NCBI GenBank assembly: GCA_026874595.1
Contig: CM049321.1
Coordinates: 18,322,979 to 18,386,978, forward strand
Direction of reading: 5' to 3'
DNA length: 64,000 bases
Origin: Sipunculus nudus
Taxonomy: Eukaryota; Annelida; Sipuncula; Golfingiida; Sipunculidae
A model generated the notes under the pieces. The model did no database searches, was not told the origin of the DNA, and saw only the letters and a list, made by a program, of their open reading frames with translations. Of this stretch, positions 24,839 through 35,040 are shown in pieces. Within the stretch, counting starts at the first letter, position 1. Every line of letters begins with the position of its first letter. The translations under genes and the position numbers were made by a program.

Positions 24839-24899
<61 letters not shown>

Positions 24900-26769
24900 T
24901 TTGTGTATGCTTAACGATGTATATTAACCACAATGCGTCACCCAGTGTGACAGTATGAACAACTGGTAAAACAAAATATGATTGTTAGATTATGTAGTTA
25001 TAGACAATAGGGTGGGCTTAACATTTCGTGGGTTTTTGTACAAATCGCATAGCTTGGATCTGTTTACTTCGTGGTAAGAGAATGCAAATGTTACCAATTC
25101 GTTGTTTATTAATATCTACATCTTTGCAATGAAGACTAGACTAGAACATACACAGGTAACACACCCGTGGCTCGACCGATTTGCTAACCACATGGTACGC
25201 CTGTACCACGGCCAATCGATGAGTGCTTAACAAACAAGCCTCCCCTGGCTCAAGCCTATCAGGGGAATTATAAGTCGTGACCGATAGGGGCCAACCGATT
25301 CACTGGTTCTCCATTATCACTGGCCATAGATAACAAAAACTGTTACTTGATCGGAAGAAAATGAAACGGGGCCATCCGCACGCACGTTTGAACTTTTTAG
25401 TTAATGCATGGCGGTACTCACATGTGGTACATGTGAATCGGGAAAGGGGCTATGGGACGAGGTTCGTTCGGCATTCAAGGTGACAATTATTTGGATTTGT
25501 TAAAATCAGAAATCAGCTTAAAGGGCCGACAAGACGATAATTATATTTATCTGGATATTAGCCGAGCATAATTGGCATACTTCTATTCTGTGACGCTTAC
25601 CTACGGCTCACATTAAAATCCAATGGAATTGAGTTTACGTGGTCCTTGTCTTTTAAGCATATGAAAAGCCTGGCCCCGGTAACCATGGTTACGGACAATG
25701 AAACATGTGCATTCAGATGTTGGAAATGAAGACCTCTTTCTTTAAACCAGTTATGATGTTCTTCAACATAGGTGTCAACCTTTGAAGACACATGTTGTCT
25801 TCAGCATTAGAGCTGAACCTCGTTCTTGTTATTGTATTGATATTTAGAAATGTTTGTCTGACACACACGCACACCTACACAGACCCTTTTCTCGTTTCTG
25901 CTTGCAATAGTGCAAGCTAGGACTGTACCAGTTTCTACAGAATTCTTAAAACCTTGCCGAAGGAAAATTGGACTGCGGTTCTGTTGCCATCCATAGACGC
26001 CTGTGTAATTTAATTCGCAACAGAGGTGTATAAATAACTTTTGCTTTCAGACTGTAAAAAGTGCCCTAGCGGCCACTGCATCAAGAATAAGTCAATTTGT
26101 CTGAAAGCGGTTTGCGAGAAAGCCGATTGGTTTCAAGCAAAGAACCGGTGTGAAAGAATTGACATGTCCTTGGCCACAACTGATATAATGGAAACAGCGA
26201 CAGCTGTCCAGTCACGCCGATGTAGGAAAGAAGTTTGGCTTGGACTAACCCGGGGCAAATGGCTAAACTTCGCAACTGGTAAGAAATAGTGTTGTTGGTG
26301 ACATACAGCCCTTCCACATAACATAAATTCATGAATCTTTTCAGACGACCTTGTCAGATGACATAAATGTAATTTATTTATTGCAAAGTTGATTTGTATA
26401 TTCAACAATTTCCTTAAACTAACAATGAGTAAGGACAGTTATATTTACGCAGTCGAATTATAATAGCATCATTCCAAGTAACGATATACGTAACTTAAAT
26501 CATATTTAAAAATTCACCGAAAACATATTTCGGTTATTTGTTATACATTATTAGCTGTATATTAATGTATGATCTTCGTATTCATTAAATTATATGAAAT
26601 GGTGTCTCTTTGTAGAATCATCCGATATAATTCCTGACATTACAACCATTTTAAGTCCAGAAGCTGAAATATTTTGTGCAACAATTCAAATGGAAGGTTC
26701 ATTCTCATTGTCTGTGGTCCCATGTTACGGAAACACATTGTCGACAGCGATATGCAGAACTAGTACGTA

Positions 26770-26828
<59 letters not shown>

Positions 26829-28102
26829 GGTAGTGTTACCCTCCGATGTAAAGTGCTCTATGGCCTACAGACTAGGCCAGAGCGGTACAACTCTGAAGAA
26901 AAACAACACTATTAATTCACAGCAGTCTGTTTCACGGGATGCGACCCGATCATCAGGTGAATATGGTTAGAATGAAGCTAAAGGCGTGGTTTGAAAAGCC
27001 GAGACTTTACGAGATTATGCTTTGTGCGATTCGGGTCGGGGGGGGGGGGCATGTGAAAGACTGACATTGATTCTATTGTCCTCGGGTGCACAATAGGATT
27101 GGTCGGGGTACACGTGCGATATTGGAACATAACACGGCAGGGTAAAGAGGTTGTTTATTATTGTAAATTTTATATATAATACAAAGATATATACCGGGAT
27201 GCTCCAATAGCGTATTGAACTGAATTTCTAATAGGGTCTTGGAAGCAGTCAACATATCAGTAGTATACATATGATAAAAATGATAAAAATACACACATAC
27301 TATAAAAATACACAATATACAAGGCAAATATACACTATAAGAGGCAAATATACAATACTATACTCATACCAAAAGCAATCCACTCGGTAAACTCACCATG
27401 GTGTAGTGGTAACGCCATGTCCCTCATCACTGCAAAGCAGTGAGAGAACAACTACCTGAACAGGTAAGTCTGCCCAGCGGATCCTCGTTGGGGGGGGGGG
27501 GGGGGGGGGTTAAGGGGGCACGCTGAATATTAGTATGAATGCTAGGTTTTAAAATATTTCAGGGTGGATTTGTTTTGATGGCGGCACTTGGAGAGAATTT
27601 CAGCTCTTGAGTTCAACAATGATCCAGTGGGAGCCGTAGCTATAAGTAGCTTTTCAGACAAGCAGAGATCACACTTCCTAGTCCCACAGAAGTAAGGTGC
27701 TGCCTTGGCAGATATTTCCCAGGAGAGCTTGTAATTGATATTGTTGTCTTTTAGTGACCAAATGTGTTTAGACAGTTCAGTATTTTTAGCGTGGGATCTG
27801 TTCCGAAAGGATTGCTTGTGGTTATTGTATCTTGTCTTGAAATCACCTTCAGTACACCCTATGTTGTGTTTCACGTCATTGTCTGTTCTAACTGTTGCCT
27901 TATAGACAATGCATTTCAGCTGACATTGACCTTTCATAGGACATTCGTCTTTTTTACGGCAGTTACATTGTTTTTGAGGTACATTCACAGCATTGTCAGT
28001 ATTTAAAACCTTTAGCTTCATTCTAACCATATTCACCTGATGATCGGGTTGCATCCCGTGAAACAGACTGTTGTGAATTAACAGTGTTGTTTTTCTTCAG
28101 AG

Positions 28103-28185
<83 letters not shown>

Positions 28186-31100
28186 TTCCACTTCTGTCTT
28201 AGCTCATTACATGTATTATTCGATGCAGCTCACATCGCTTGAAAAATCGGGTCTTTAAGCTACTCCTGAAGGAGAAAAGAGAGCCTGCTGACATGAGCTC
28301 TAGTAGGAAGATATTCCTTGAAGCAGACCCCAACTTGACAAGTAAAATGTCTCATGGTGGTTTCTATGAATGCATACATGATTCTCGTAATGGATCTCCC
28401 TTTTATAGTTCCACGTCCTGGAAATCATCTTGACAAGTGAAATGTCTCATGGTGGTTTCTATGAATTCATACATGATTTTCGTGATGGATCTAGCTCCTA
28501 TAGTTCCACGTCCTGGAAATCATCTGGAAAGAAGTGATCGTACTGTGACTTTTATAAATATACTGGAACATTAAGCTTCTTTAGGAGGAATTATTTGCTC
28601 AATTCGCTTTGTTCTTGTAGGTAGACTCGGAGCAGTTTATCTGCAATTTCATAGCAATGTCGTGTTTTTTTGCAATGTTCCTACAGGGAGGTAATGATTA
28701 TTGTTATCCATATCACGTTTGCTCCGACAGATATAGCATGAACGAAATCCCTTTATGAGTCGTTGCTGGTGGTGCCCTTTATCATGCAAACTGGTACAGT
28801 CAGTTCACAATTCGTTAGAAATATGGTGGATACTGAGAAAATGTCAATGTGTGACACTGTCAAGCCGTGGTACAATTGCAAGGCATCCGAGCAGTTATGT
28901 GCCAGCACAGTGAACCCTGTATAACCCTTCTAAAGTTAAGCTGTACATTAGCTACAACAGAAACCCCGAGTATGAACTCTTGTGGTATGCCAACGGCAAG
29001 ATGAGTGGGCTCGATCAATAATTTTCATTGATGCCAATCTCAGAATAAAGATTTTGTTGCTAATGGAAGAAAATGCTTTACTGTGAAGTATCTAATTAAG
29101 TGTTTTGTCAAAGGAAAATTATGTTCATAGATATTCCTTATTGTGAATAATTTGTTCATTTTCTAAACCGTTCAATGTATGCTTTTTTAGATATATGGTT
29201 ATATATTTCCTTATAACATTAAACTTCAAAGGTACCTACCCCAATTATGTCCAAGTGTCAGAGTAAATCATAATTAATGTGAATGAAGTAAATAAGACTT
29301 AACATAGTTTATCTTGACAGTTTTTATTTTAAATTTTTATAAAAAAAAACCTAGTAAGCTGTCCTATCCGGATAAGTCATTATAAAATTTGTTACATAGT
29401 CTCCCTTGTCAGAGAATGGTAGAACCTGTATAGGTTCTCGGTAGAGCTTTTGTTAAACTATGTGAATGTGCCCTTTCATTTTGGGAAAATTCGGTTAATT
29501 CGTGAAGCCTATAGTCAGATTAAGTGTAAACATAGTAAACGTATCAATCTAAATCAATGGAAGTTAGATTCTTCTTTATATTACAGAAATATGGACCGTC
29601 AGGACTTGGTATATGATGAACCATTAATGCATTTCGTCCTGTTTCAGCCTCGCACAATGGGATTCGGTGGCTAAAGACCCCGCCGAACGAAGGTGTTTCT
29701 CGTTATATATATAACAAGCATGGTATTATTGCAATTCATGTACGATTCATAAGACACAATACTTTTATTTACATATTGTGTGTAGAGTAATCTGACATGT
29801 TTGTTATTAAGATTCTACCCGTATGAAAAAATACGCTTCTTGAAATGTGCATTCATGATCTTTATAGAATTTAGACAGAAGTCGTCCTACTGGCTCGTTG
29901 TAAAAGTAGGATGCGGTTTGCTGGCATGTTGCATTGCAGCAGTAATTATATCAACAGTGGTGTGCACTTTAGTGAAGTGAGTATATCGTTATTAAATATA
30001 AAACCCACCAAGCTTGATAAAAAATCACTTTTATAAATTTTATTAAACAATTCATTTACCAATTTGTTTTTAATCTGTGGGCATTCAAAGTTAGTCATGT
30101 GATAAATAGAAGCCAAAGACGCCAAATAACATTTTTAATCGTCTTCTTTGTAAATTCCATTTTAATCTATACTGTTTAGAAAATGTTCCTTACATCAATT
30201 ATTTCAGCATGTGATTATAATTCGATGTCATTAAACAGGCGAAACGTATTCAGTGTTCCTTGTGGACCAATACCACAAACTATGCTGTGCAGAAATGATA
30301 GACAGAAAGCTCAGAGCAGAAAAGAACAAGCAAACCAACAGCAGGACAATGAATATGAACATCTAACAAAGGTTTAATATATATATATATATATATATAT
30401 GCGTGTGTGTGTGTGTGTTTGTCCAATAACACAAACACGAGCCGTGTATGTTTATATTTTACGTTTTCATAAGGAACATTTGACATTAACAATAAGAGGA
30501 AAGGGAAAAAAAGGAGAAATAAAGAGATCATGATAACGCATTCGCATACATAAAACCATGTAATAAATCAAGATATACCAAGTGTACCATCAGATTAGAT
30601 AAATTAAAGATTAATTTTACATTTATTTAAACAGGACTTGATGGATAAGAAAGAAAATGCAGTGAAAAAATACGAAGTTATCCTTGGATTAAAACAAAGA
30701 ATGCCTTTGTATGAGAATGTAATGTAAGTATTAATTAGGCTGATATTCACCCATTACCCGGGATTTATGTATGAAAATAACATAAATCACTCTAACGAAT
30801 TATCATCCTAGGTTTGATAATTATTAATCAGTTTATGTAGCACGAAAATTCTCTTATGGCCTCATATAAGTTACACACTAACATAAACAGATGGTATGTA
30901 ACAGAACAGTTTTTTTTAATGTTTTGACATTTCAAATCAGGAAATGATTAATATTATTTGTTGCTATATGTTGCACTGCGCTCAAACTAGTCGAATAGAG
31001 TGTATTATAGTTTGAAATAAGATTGGAATAACATGGACACAAAAGTTAGTATGCTCATGTGAAGTTGTAGGTCTGCAATTCTATATTATAAGACATTGTT

Positions 31101-31318
31101 ATTTTGAACCAACCAGGTGCACAGAAGCTACTAACGCCATATTGCCTGCTCGCCATGTGTTAGATAAAGGCCTGCATAGATCAGATACATCGGGGACTCA
31201 AGGGTTACCAAAGACACGTGTTAAGCTTGGGGTCACCAGTTCAAGAAGGAAACTCGGACACAGTTTCTTGCCAAATCCAATTCAGTCACCTGAGCCAGTG
31301 GAGTCTCAGGTGGCATAG
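23027..31318 (+). CDS. Two-CTLD type I transmembrane receptor (9 exons, 429 aa)
   Basis: Spliced exons are 23027-23090, 23543-23740, 24069-24188, 26051-26278, 26616-26762, 29868-29976, 30239-30371, 30635-30723 and 31117-31318. All junctions are GT-AG, all phases agree, and the total is 1290 nt including the stop. Residues 1-17 form a signal peptide. CTLD1 spans about 22-127 (WLGL, FVCQ) and CTLD2 about 128-252 (WLGL, paired cysteines). A membrane helix lies at about 266-288. The cytoplasmic tail has Y328EHL, Y346EVI and Y359ENV. The CTLDs lack EPN/QPD and WND, so calcium-dependent sugar binding is not predicted. Y359EN fits the Grb2-SH2 pYxN consensus, and DNEYEHL resembles a hemITAM. A surface recognition or endocytic receptor is inferred. 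The model is manual; extra exons in the large introns cannot be excluded. Confidence 0.75.
23543..23740 (+). CDS. CTLD receptor exon 2: CTLD1 first half
   Basis: Acceptor CCTATTTTAG, phase 1 to phase 1. It encodes FKDGVAFCLQHLRFL (first CTLD cysteine region) and SAWLGLVWTDDVTWKWTNG, where WLGL is the WIGL-type core motif. The donor is G|GTAGTG. Confidence 0.85.
24069..24188 (+). CDS. CTLD receptor exon 3: CTLD1 second half
   Basis: Acceptor GCTTACAG, phase 1 to phase 1. It contains GGICGTL, ATICNV and LPGFVCQKN, the last three cysteines of the CTLD in normal order. No WND motif is present. The donor is G|GTAGGT. Confidence 0.85.
24629..24676 (-). ncRNA. Hammerhead-ribozyme-like motif 1
   Basis: On the minus strand: ATTCAC (stem I), CTGATGA core, a 4-bp CGGG/CCCG stem II closed by TCGCAT, GAAA core, a 4-bp ACAG/CTGT stem III with a one-base loop, T as the predicted cleavage base, and GTGAAT completing stem I. 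Such tiny stem III helices are typical of Penelope-associated type I hammerheads, which may work as dimers. A U-U pair flanks stem II where G-C is usual, so activity is uncertain. Confidence 0.6.
24692..24739 (+). ncRNA. Hammerhead-ribozyme-like motif 2
   Basis: Identical in sequence to motif 1, on the other arm of the palindrome: ATTCAC, CTGATGA, stem II, GAAA, ACAG-T-CTGT, T, GTGAAT. All core bases of the family are present apart from the U-U flank of stem II. Confidence 0.62.
24843..24897. repeat. (TA)n microsatellite
   Basis: 54 bp of TA directly follow the Penelope-like terminus (CTACCTTC). Confidence 0.95.
26051..26278 (+). CDS. CTLD receptor exon 4: CTLD2 first half
   Basis: Acceptor TTTTGCTTTCAG, phase 1 to phase 1. 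It encodes DCKKCPSGHC, CEKADWFQAKNRCERIDMSL (W..A...C....L pattern) and EVWLGLTRGKW. The donor GTAAGA is strong. The added N-terminal cysteines suggest the longer CTLD form. Confidence 0.88.
26616..26762 (+). CDS. CTLD receptor exon 5: CTLD2 second half
   Basis: Acceptor CTCTTTGTAG, phase 1 to phase 1. It contains EIFCATIQ, VVPCYGN and STAICRT, the closing cysteines of the fold. The donor A|GTACGT is followed almost directly by a TA array and a Penelope-like insertion. Confidence 0.82.
26774..26825. repeat. (TA)n microsatellite
   Basis: About 50 bp of TA separate the exon 5 donor from the left end of the Penelope-like insertion. Confidence 0.95.
26915..26962 (-). ncRNA. Hammerhead-like motif 3, probably inactive
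   Basis: Same layout as motifs 1 and 2, but the base before the cleavage position is C (CTGC) where the others have U (CTGT). This destroys the required NUH triplet and the A-U pair of stem III. It lies downstream of the endonuclease frame, in the same orientation. Confidence 0.55.
27408..27480 (+). other. tRNA A-box-like sequence
   Basis: CATGGTGTAGTGGTAACGCC resembles a polymerase III A box, but no matching B box or cloverleaf follows. It lies in the 3' region of the Penelope-like copy, next to a poly-G tract. It is possibly a SINE remnant. Confidence 0.3.
27489..27510 (+). repeat. Poly-G tract
   Basis: An uninterrupted run of about 20 G. A shorter G run lies at 27040-27049. Confidence 0.9.
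27542..28054 (-). CDS. Penelope-like GIY-YIG endonuclease fragment (170 aa)
   Basis: This open minus-strand frame contains the cysteine cluster CNCRKKDECPMKGQCQLKC, then IVYKATV (GIY position), HNIGCTEGDFKTRY (YIG position, with the conserved arginine), ELSKHIWSLK, CDLCLSEKLLI and a terminal AEILSKCRHQN. This is the layout of the Penelope-like element C-terminus. The first tyrosine of YIG is replaced by asparagine, so activity is doubtful. The N-terminal 20 or so residues are translated from antisense hammerhead sequence and may not be native. No RT precedes it. Confidence 0.8.
   Translation of the reverse strand: MQPDHQVNMVRMKLKVLNTDNAVNVPQKQCNCRKKDECPMKGQCQLKCIVYKATVRTDNDVKHNIGCTEGDFKTRYNNHKQSFRNRSHAKNTELSKHIWSLKDNNINYKLSWEISAKAAPYFCGTRKCDLCLSEKLLIATAPTGSLLNSRAEILSKCRHQNKSTLKYFKT
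28031..28078 (+). ncRNA. Hammerhead-ribozyme-like motif 4
   Basis: ATTCAC, CTGATGA, stem II with loop TTGCAT, GAAA, ACAG-A-CTGT, cleavage T and GTGAAT are all present. It is antisense to the adjoining endonuclease frame. Confidence 0.6.
28108..28181. repeat. (TA)n microsatellite
   Basis: About 73 bp of TA directly abut the right end of the Penelope-like insert. Confidence 0.95.
28336..28526 (+). repeat. Tandem duplication of about 95 bp
   Basis: Two adjacent copies, 28336-28430 and 28431-28526, share GTCTCATGGTGGTTTCTATG and the end CACGTCCTGGAAATCATCT, with a few substitutions. They lie in the intron before the membrane exon. The open frame across copy 1 is not supported as an exon. Confidence 0.85.
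28527..29867. other. Remainder of receptor intron 5
   Basis: No exon with matching phase and lectin or membrane features was found. An open frame at 29450-29674 is unsupported. Confidence 0.5.
29868..29976 (+). CDS. CTLD receptor exon 6: transmembrane segment
   Basis: Acceptor CTTTATAG, phase 1 in and phase 2 out, donor AA|GTGAGT. It encodes FRQKSSYW and then a hydrophobic helix (VGCGLLACCIAAVIISTVV) ending CTLVK. The exon at 42448-42358 on the other strand has the same phase pattern. Confidence 0.82.
30239..30371 (+). CDS. CTLD receptor exon 7: cytoplasmic tail with YEHL
   Basis: Acceptor CATTAAACAG, phase 2 to 0. It is basic and glutamine-rich and ends QQQDNEYEHLTK. The paralogue has CATTAATCAG at the same place and QQDNVYEHM, which confirms the acceptor and shows that the tyrosine is conserved. 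The donor AAG|GTTTAA is weak. Confidence 0.75.
30635..30723 (+). CDS. CTLD receptor exon 8: tail with YEVI and YENV
   Basis: Acceptor TTTAAACAG, phase 0 to 2. It encodes KKYEVILGLKQRMPLYENV. An immediate TAA would follow if unspliced, but the AT|GTAAGT donor is close to ideal, and the paralogue also shows GTAAG at this place (62591). I therefore prefer splicing into exon 9. Confidence 0.72.
31117..31318 (+). CDS. CTLD receptor exon 9: C-terminal tail and stop
   Basis: After acceptor AACCAACCAG, the phase-2 entry gives 66 open codons ending IQSPEPVESQVA and TAG. The match of phase and the long open frame support the exon. It is Ser/Pro/Arg-rich with no domain recognised. Confidence 0.65.
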
Positions 31319-31319
31319 T

Positions 31320-31448
31320 ACAGCAATAGAAATGGATGAGATATCTAATATAGGCGCAGATTTACTGTTCCGGATATAACTGAAATATTGCTTTAGGTAT
31401 AACCATATATACTTCGCCTCATTTTTTTAATAAGTAACACAAATGTCT

Positions 31449-31485
<37 letters not shown>

Positions 31486-34400
31486 ACTTAATTATTTGTA
31501 GTTAAGATGCAGTGTATCTTCGTGTATGTATATGTTATATTATACTGGGGCAATAATACTGATGCATATTTAACATATAATCAGCATGTCCCCATCTGGG
31601 TGAGGATTTACGATGAATTAAGCAAATACAAGCGTGAAACAGTCCTTTTCGCAGCAACGCAGTGTAAAGGACTTACTGGAATGTAATAAGAAGTTTACGG
31701 TAATGTCTTTTGTATGTCCATTTTGGCAAGAGAGAAGGATGTATTATTGTGCGATGGGGTCAAAAAATTATTTGACACAACGACCGTACTACTTTCAATC
31801 TATGTCTAACAACATAAGCATATGAGGGATAGAATATTGATAGTATATAATTTAGTTTATATTCTGTCAGGTTCAATCTGAAAGGAGGAGTTTATTGTAA
31901 GAATAAAACGCACTAATAGCACAAAAGGAATAAAAAGACATGACAGGATAAGTGAATACCCTGCATACAGTTTTCCTCACAGATTTCTCATCTCGACTTG
32001 AAACAAAAAAACTGTCCTTATTCGCTTAATAGTAATAATAGGCAAATGGAAAAAAAAAATTACCGACTCAATTGGTGAAAATTATTTTTGGGTACAGGTG
32101 TAATAACAACTATAAAAAAAATTATTACCACATGACGAAGAAGCCTGTGTGCTTCGAAAGCTCGTTTGTTAATATTAGTTAGTCTATCTAAAAGGCGTCA
32201 CCGTTTATCTCAACCATCGCTATATATCTGTATGTATGCGTAACACTGTATAGTCAGCCAAAATTGTATGTATCAATAATACATACAAATGTTGGACGAG
32301 GGATAAGGTTATGTTAAAATGTACATAATGTTTAAGGATATTCAATCGTTTTAACGGAAACGCATCATAGAATTAAAATTATATCAATATGCACTTATAA
32401 AAAAACATATTGTAATGGATATATTATTTCCAAATTAGTTCATTTTGCTTATTCAAGTGACATTTTGAGTGAAGCATATTAAGATGAGGGGAAGTATCAA
32501 CTTTAGTGATAAATCCAATGCAAGCGTATTGGCAGCGTTCCATATGTCACACCGCTAAAGGAAATAGTAGAAAATAGACCTACCTCAGGCACTACTACAT
32601 ATGGGTGACTATATAAAGTTATTTTACTGACCAAAACACAAATGCGATAACACTTTTACTCGTACCTAGTACCTTAACATTTAGGAATACAGAAAGGGTC
32701 ATAAGAGGGATTCCCTTTATTCTTCATCATGTTTCTTTATACAATTGACATAAAACTCTCGCAAGAATCACTTCAAGAGTGAAAGCTTTTCCACCCTGGG
32801 ATACAATGGGCTATAATAACCGTTAGTCTTACGAATCTGTAAACAGAATATAAATAGGATAGTTTCTAGGTTGTTGGAACCCTGAGACATTGTATTTGCA
32901 TCTTTTGTTTTATATACCAAAATTGACCTGACGGCGAGTGCGTGATCGACAGCTCTATTAGCCAATCAGCGAACGTTATTGCCGGACTGAAAACGAGGCC
33001 ATGTAAACACACGTGGAGGTCGGACATCAGGTCGGACATTCCTGACACGTGTGTAAACTTTCAACTATAAATGCTTGATGGACCTGTCATAATAAATATG
33101 TTTTATTTTTAATACGGTCGAGGCATATGTTGATAATTTTTATAAAAGTTTCCCCAGGTATCATTCAAAGTAACAGCAATCTGTTTTCTTCCTTCTCTTC
33201 GTAATAAAATCACAAAGATGGGACAATAAGGCATGCAGGCCCGATTTGGCCCTGTCATGTATTGAGTCCATAATGACACATGAAATTTTCAGTTAGTCAA
33301 AAGACGCTGCCTATATGATCCTATATACCATCTATTGGCAAACACTGGCCTGTAACCAGTGCTAAGAAGTGTTACATTTTCCCCACACCAGCGCTTCACT
33401 CTTTAAAGTTGATGGGTATAAACAAAATGTATCAATCTTGGCCCTGTCGAATCAGAGCGTCTCCCACTCCCATGTGTTCATGTGCATGGGACGATATGCA
33501 GTATTCATGTGTTCATATGCATGCGACGATATGCTATCTCCTGTTACCGAAAATATATTTGATATATCTCTGGTAAAAGGTCAGTAACTTTTATTGACGA
33601 GGATACAAGTTTAATTGTATAGCCCTCTGCTTTATATTGTAACCATGTCGACAATTTACATAACAGTATGCATTTATTGGCACTCAAAGATGCAAGACGG
33701 CTATTACTGCCTTACTGTCATACTGAATAACTGGTGTTAGAACTTAACAACTCACAGGCCTGTTGGTGTGATAAAAGCGCGAACTCAGATTTTGGTGATC
33801 GACCTAGATCTTCTGATTGTTCAATTGACAAAAAAAAAAAATGCCAAAAATCGTCAAGAAACTACTGAAAGACAAAGATACAATCTTGAATCATTGAGCT
33901 GTTCTTTAATAAAATTAATATGTGTAACTGTCGGCTATATCAAAGGTATAATGTTTATATTTTTCACAAAAATTTGGTCTGTTCATTTGTCTGTTATTTA
34001 CAAAACTTGATATATTTAGTGATCACATAGCTTGTTGATTTTTTTATAATATAAAACAATAATAATATTGTATTCTATGTCCGCATATGTATCCTGCTGG
34101 GGAGGGGGGGCAGGGGGGTTTAAGAAAGAGAAGGGAAAATGCTATTTTTTAGCTAGTAGTAAACAAAAAGCGATAACAAATTTATATTTTTTATTATCAT
34201 ACACTTGGAATCAGCCATTATGACAGTCATGAGTCATAATTAGAAAATAATCCTTAAAACGTTCCTGTTCAACAATAAACAAGATCAAATTTTTCGCTGA
34301 CAATATGTGTTAACACCTATTATGTACATTTCATTGAAATTGAGTGAGAAATTGTTAAAATTAATTGACAGTTCATTTAGGCTATAATGATGCATTACAC

Positions 34401-34820
34401 CAGAATATATAACAAATACTTGTAAGTTGTTATAAAGAAGTGAAACGGTGTTTACTTTCAATGACTGACTCATAAAGAAATGAAATAAAAACACCATTAA
34501 ACATTAATGGTTATTATCTTCATGAAGATAATATTTTGATGTGTCACAGTGTCTTTTATACTAAACAAATTCCACAGGTATGTCACAAATGGAGCATCAC
34601 TTCAGTTCTCCTTGACATATATACAATATATTTATATTATTACATGCATGGGTCACTGACTCTTGAGTGTTTAAAGCCTAAAGTAAGATTCTAAAAATTA
34701 TTGCCACAGGTCGCCTTAACTGACAGAACAGCAGATTTTCTATAATATGCACATGTATAAAATAAAACAGTTATTTTGCACACACACACCCTCACACATA
34801 AACACAAATGTTTATATACA
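31320..34820. other. Intergenic region after receptor gene 1
   Basis: I see no gene. It contains a (TA)n array at about 31454-31483 and a short CATGTGTTCATRTGCATG duplication at about 33470-33530. Confidence 0.5.
31902..31907 (+). terminator. Candidate poly(A) signal of CTLD receptor gene 1
   Basis: This is the first clean AATAAA noted downstream of the stop, about 580 bp away. The intervening 3' UTR would contain a (TA)n array. Confidence 0.3.
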
Positions 34821-34821
34821 G

Positions 34822-34997
34822 GCAGATCCAGAGGGCGTGGGGGAGGGGTTGAGCCGCAACAACCTTTCTTCAGAATTTTAAACTATTTTTTCTGGCCTAC
34901 ATGGACCCGTCACATGCTGGAGTAGGGGACCCTTTTATAGGATTCTTATTAGTCTTCCTGGGTTGGACCCTCCCCTTTACAAACCCTTGATTCGCCC

Positions 34998-34999
<2 letters not shown>
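34822..34999. mobile_element. Possible small MITE
   Basis: The left end CAGGCAGATCCAGAGGG and right end GATTCGCCCCTG are imperfect inverted terminal repeats around about 150 bp rich in GGGG/CCCC words. A TA array follows. It resembles widespread animal MITE ends beginning CAGGGGCGGATC. No clear target-site duplication is visible. Confidence 0.4.

Positions 35000-35040
<41 letters not shown>

Larger units (their letters stand above)
24600..24842. mobile_element. Penelope-like terminal sequence as a perfect inverted repeat
   Basis: Arms 24600-24680 and 24688-24768 are perfect reverse complements (81 bp) around the 7-nt spacer TTAGAAT. The right arm continues into CCGCTCTGGCCTAGCTTGTA and a terminal AACACTACCTTCT motif. 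The same sequences end the Penelope-like copy at 26826-28107. (TA)n abuts both ends. Each arm carries a hammerhead-like motif pointing outward. Confidence 0.75.
26826..28107 (-). mobile_element. 5'-truncated Penelope-like retroelement in receptor intron 5
   Basis: Between two TA arrays lies a 1.28-kb insert. Terminal inverted segments (about 26887-26986 and 28008-28107) share the hammerhead-like sequence and CTTTAGCTTCATTCTAACC. Inside, on the minus strand, is the GIY-YIG endonuclease C-terminus. The reverse transcriptase is missing, as expected for 5' truncation. The left end keeps the extra terminal GAAGGTAGTGTTACCCTCCG segment, which also occurs, inverted, at 24820-24842. Confidence 0.78.

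Noticed and set aside
25597-25791. 64-codon minus-strand frame in a receptor intron
   Set aside because: No family features and no evidence of splicing.
26915-26962. Hammerhead motif 3 as an active ribozyme
   Set aside because: The base before the cleavage site is C in place of U, which removes the NUH triplet.
27408-27480. A tRNA gene
   Set aside because: Only an A-box-like word is present. There is no B box or cloverleaf.
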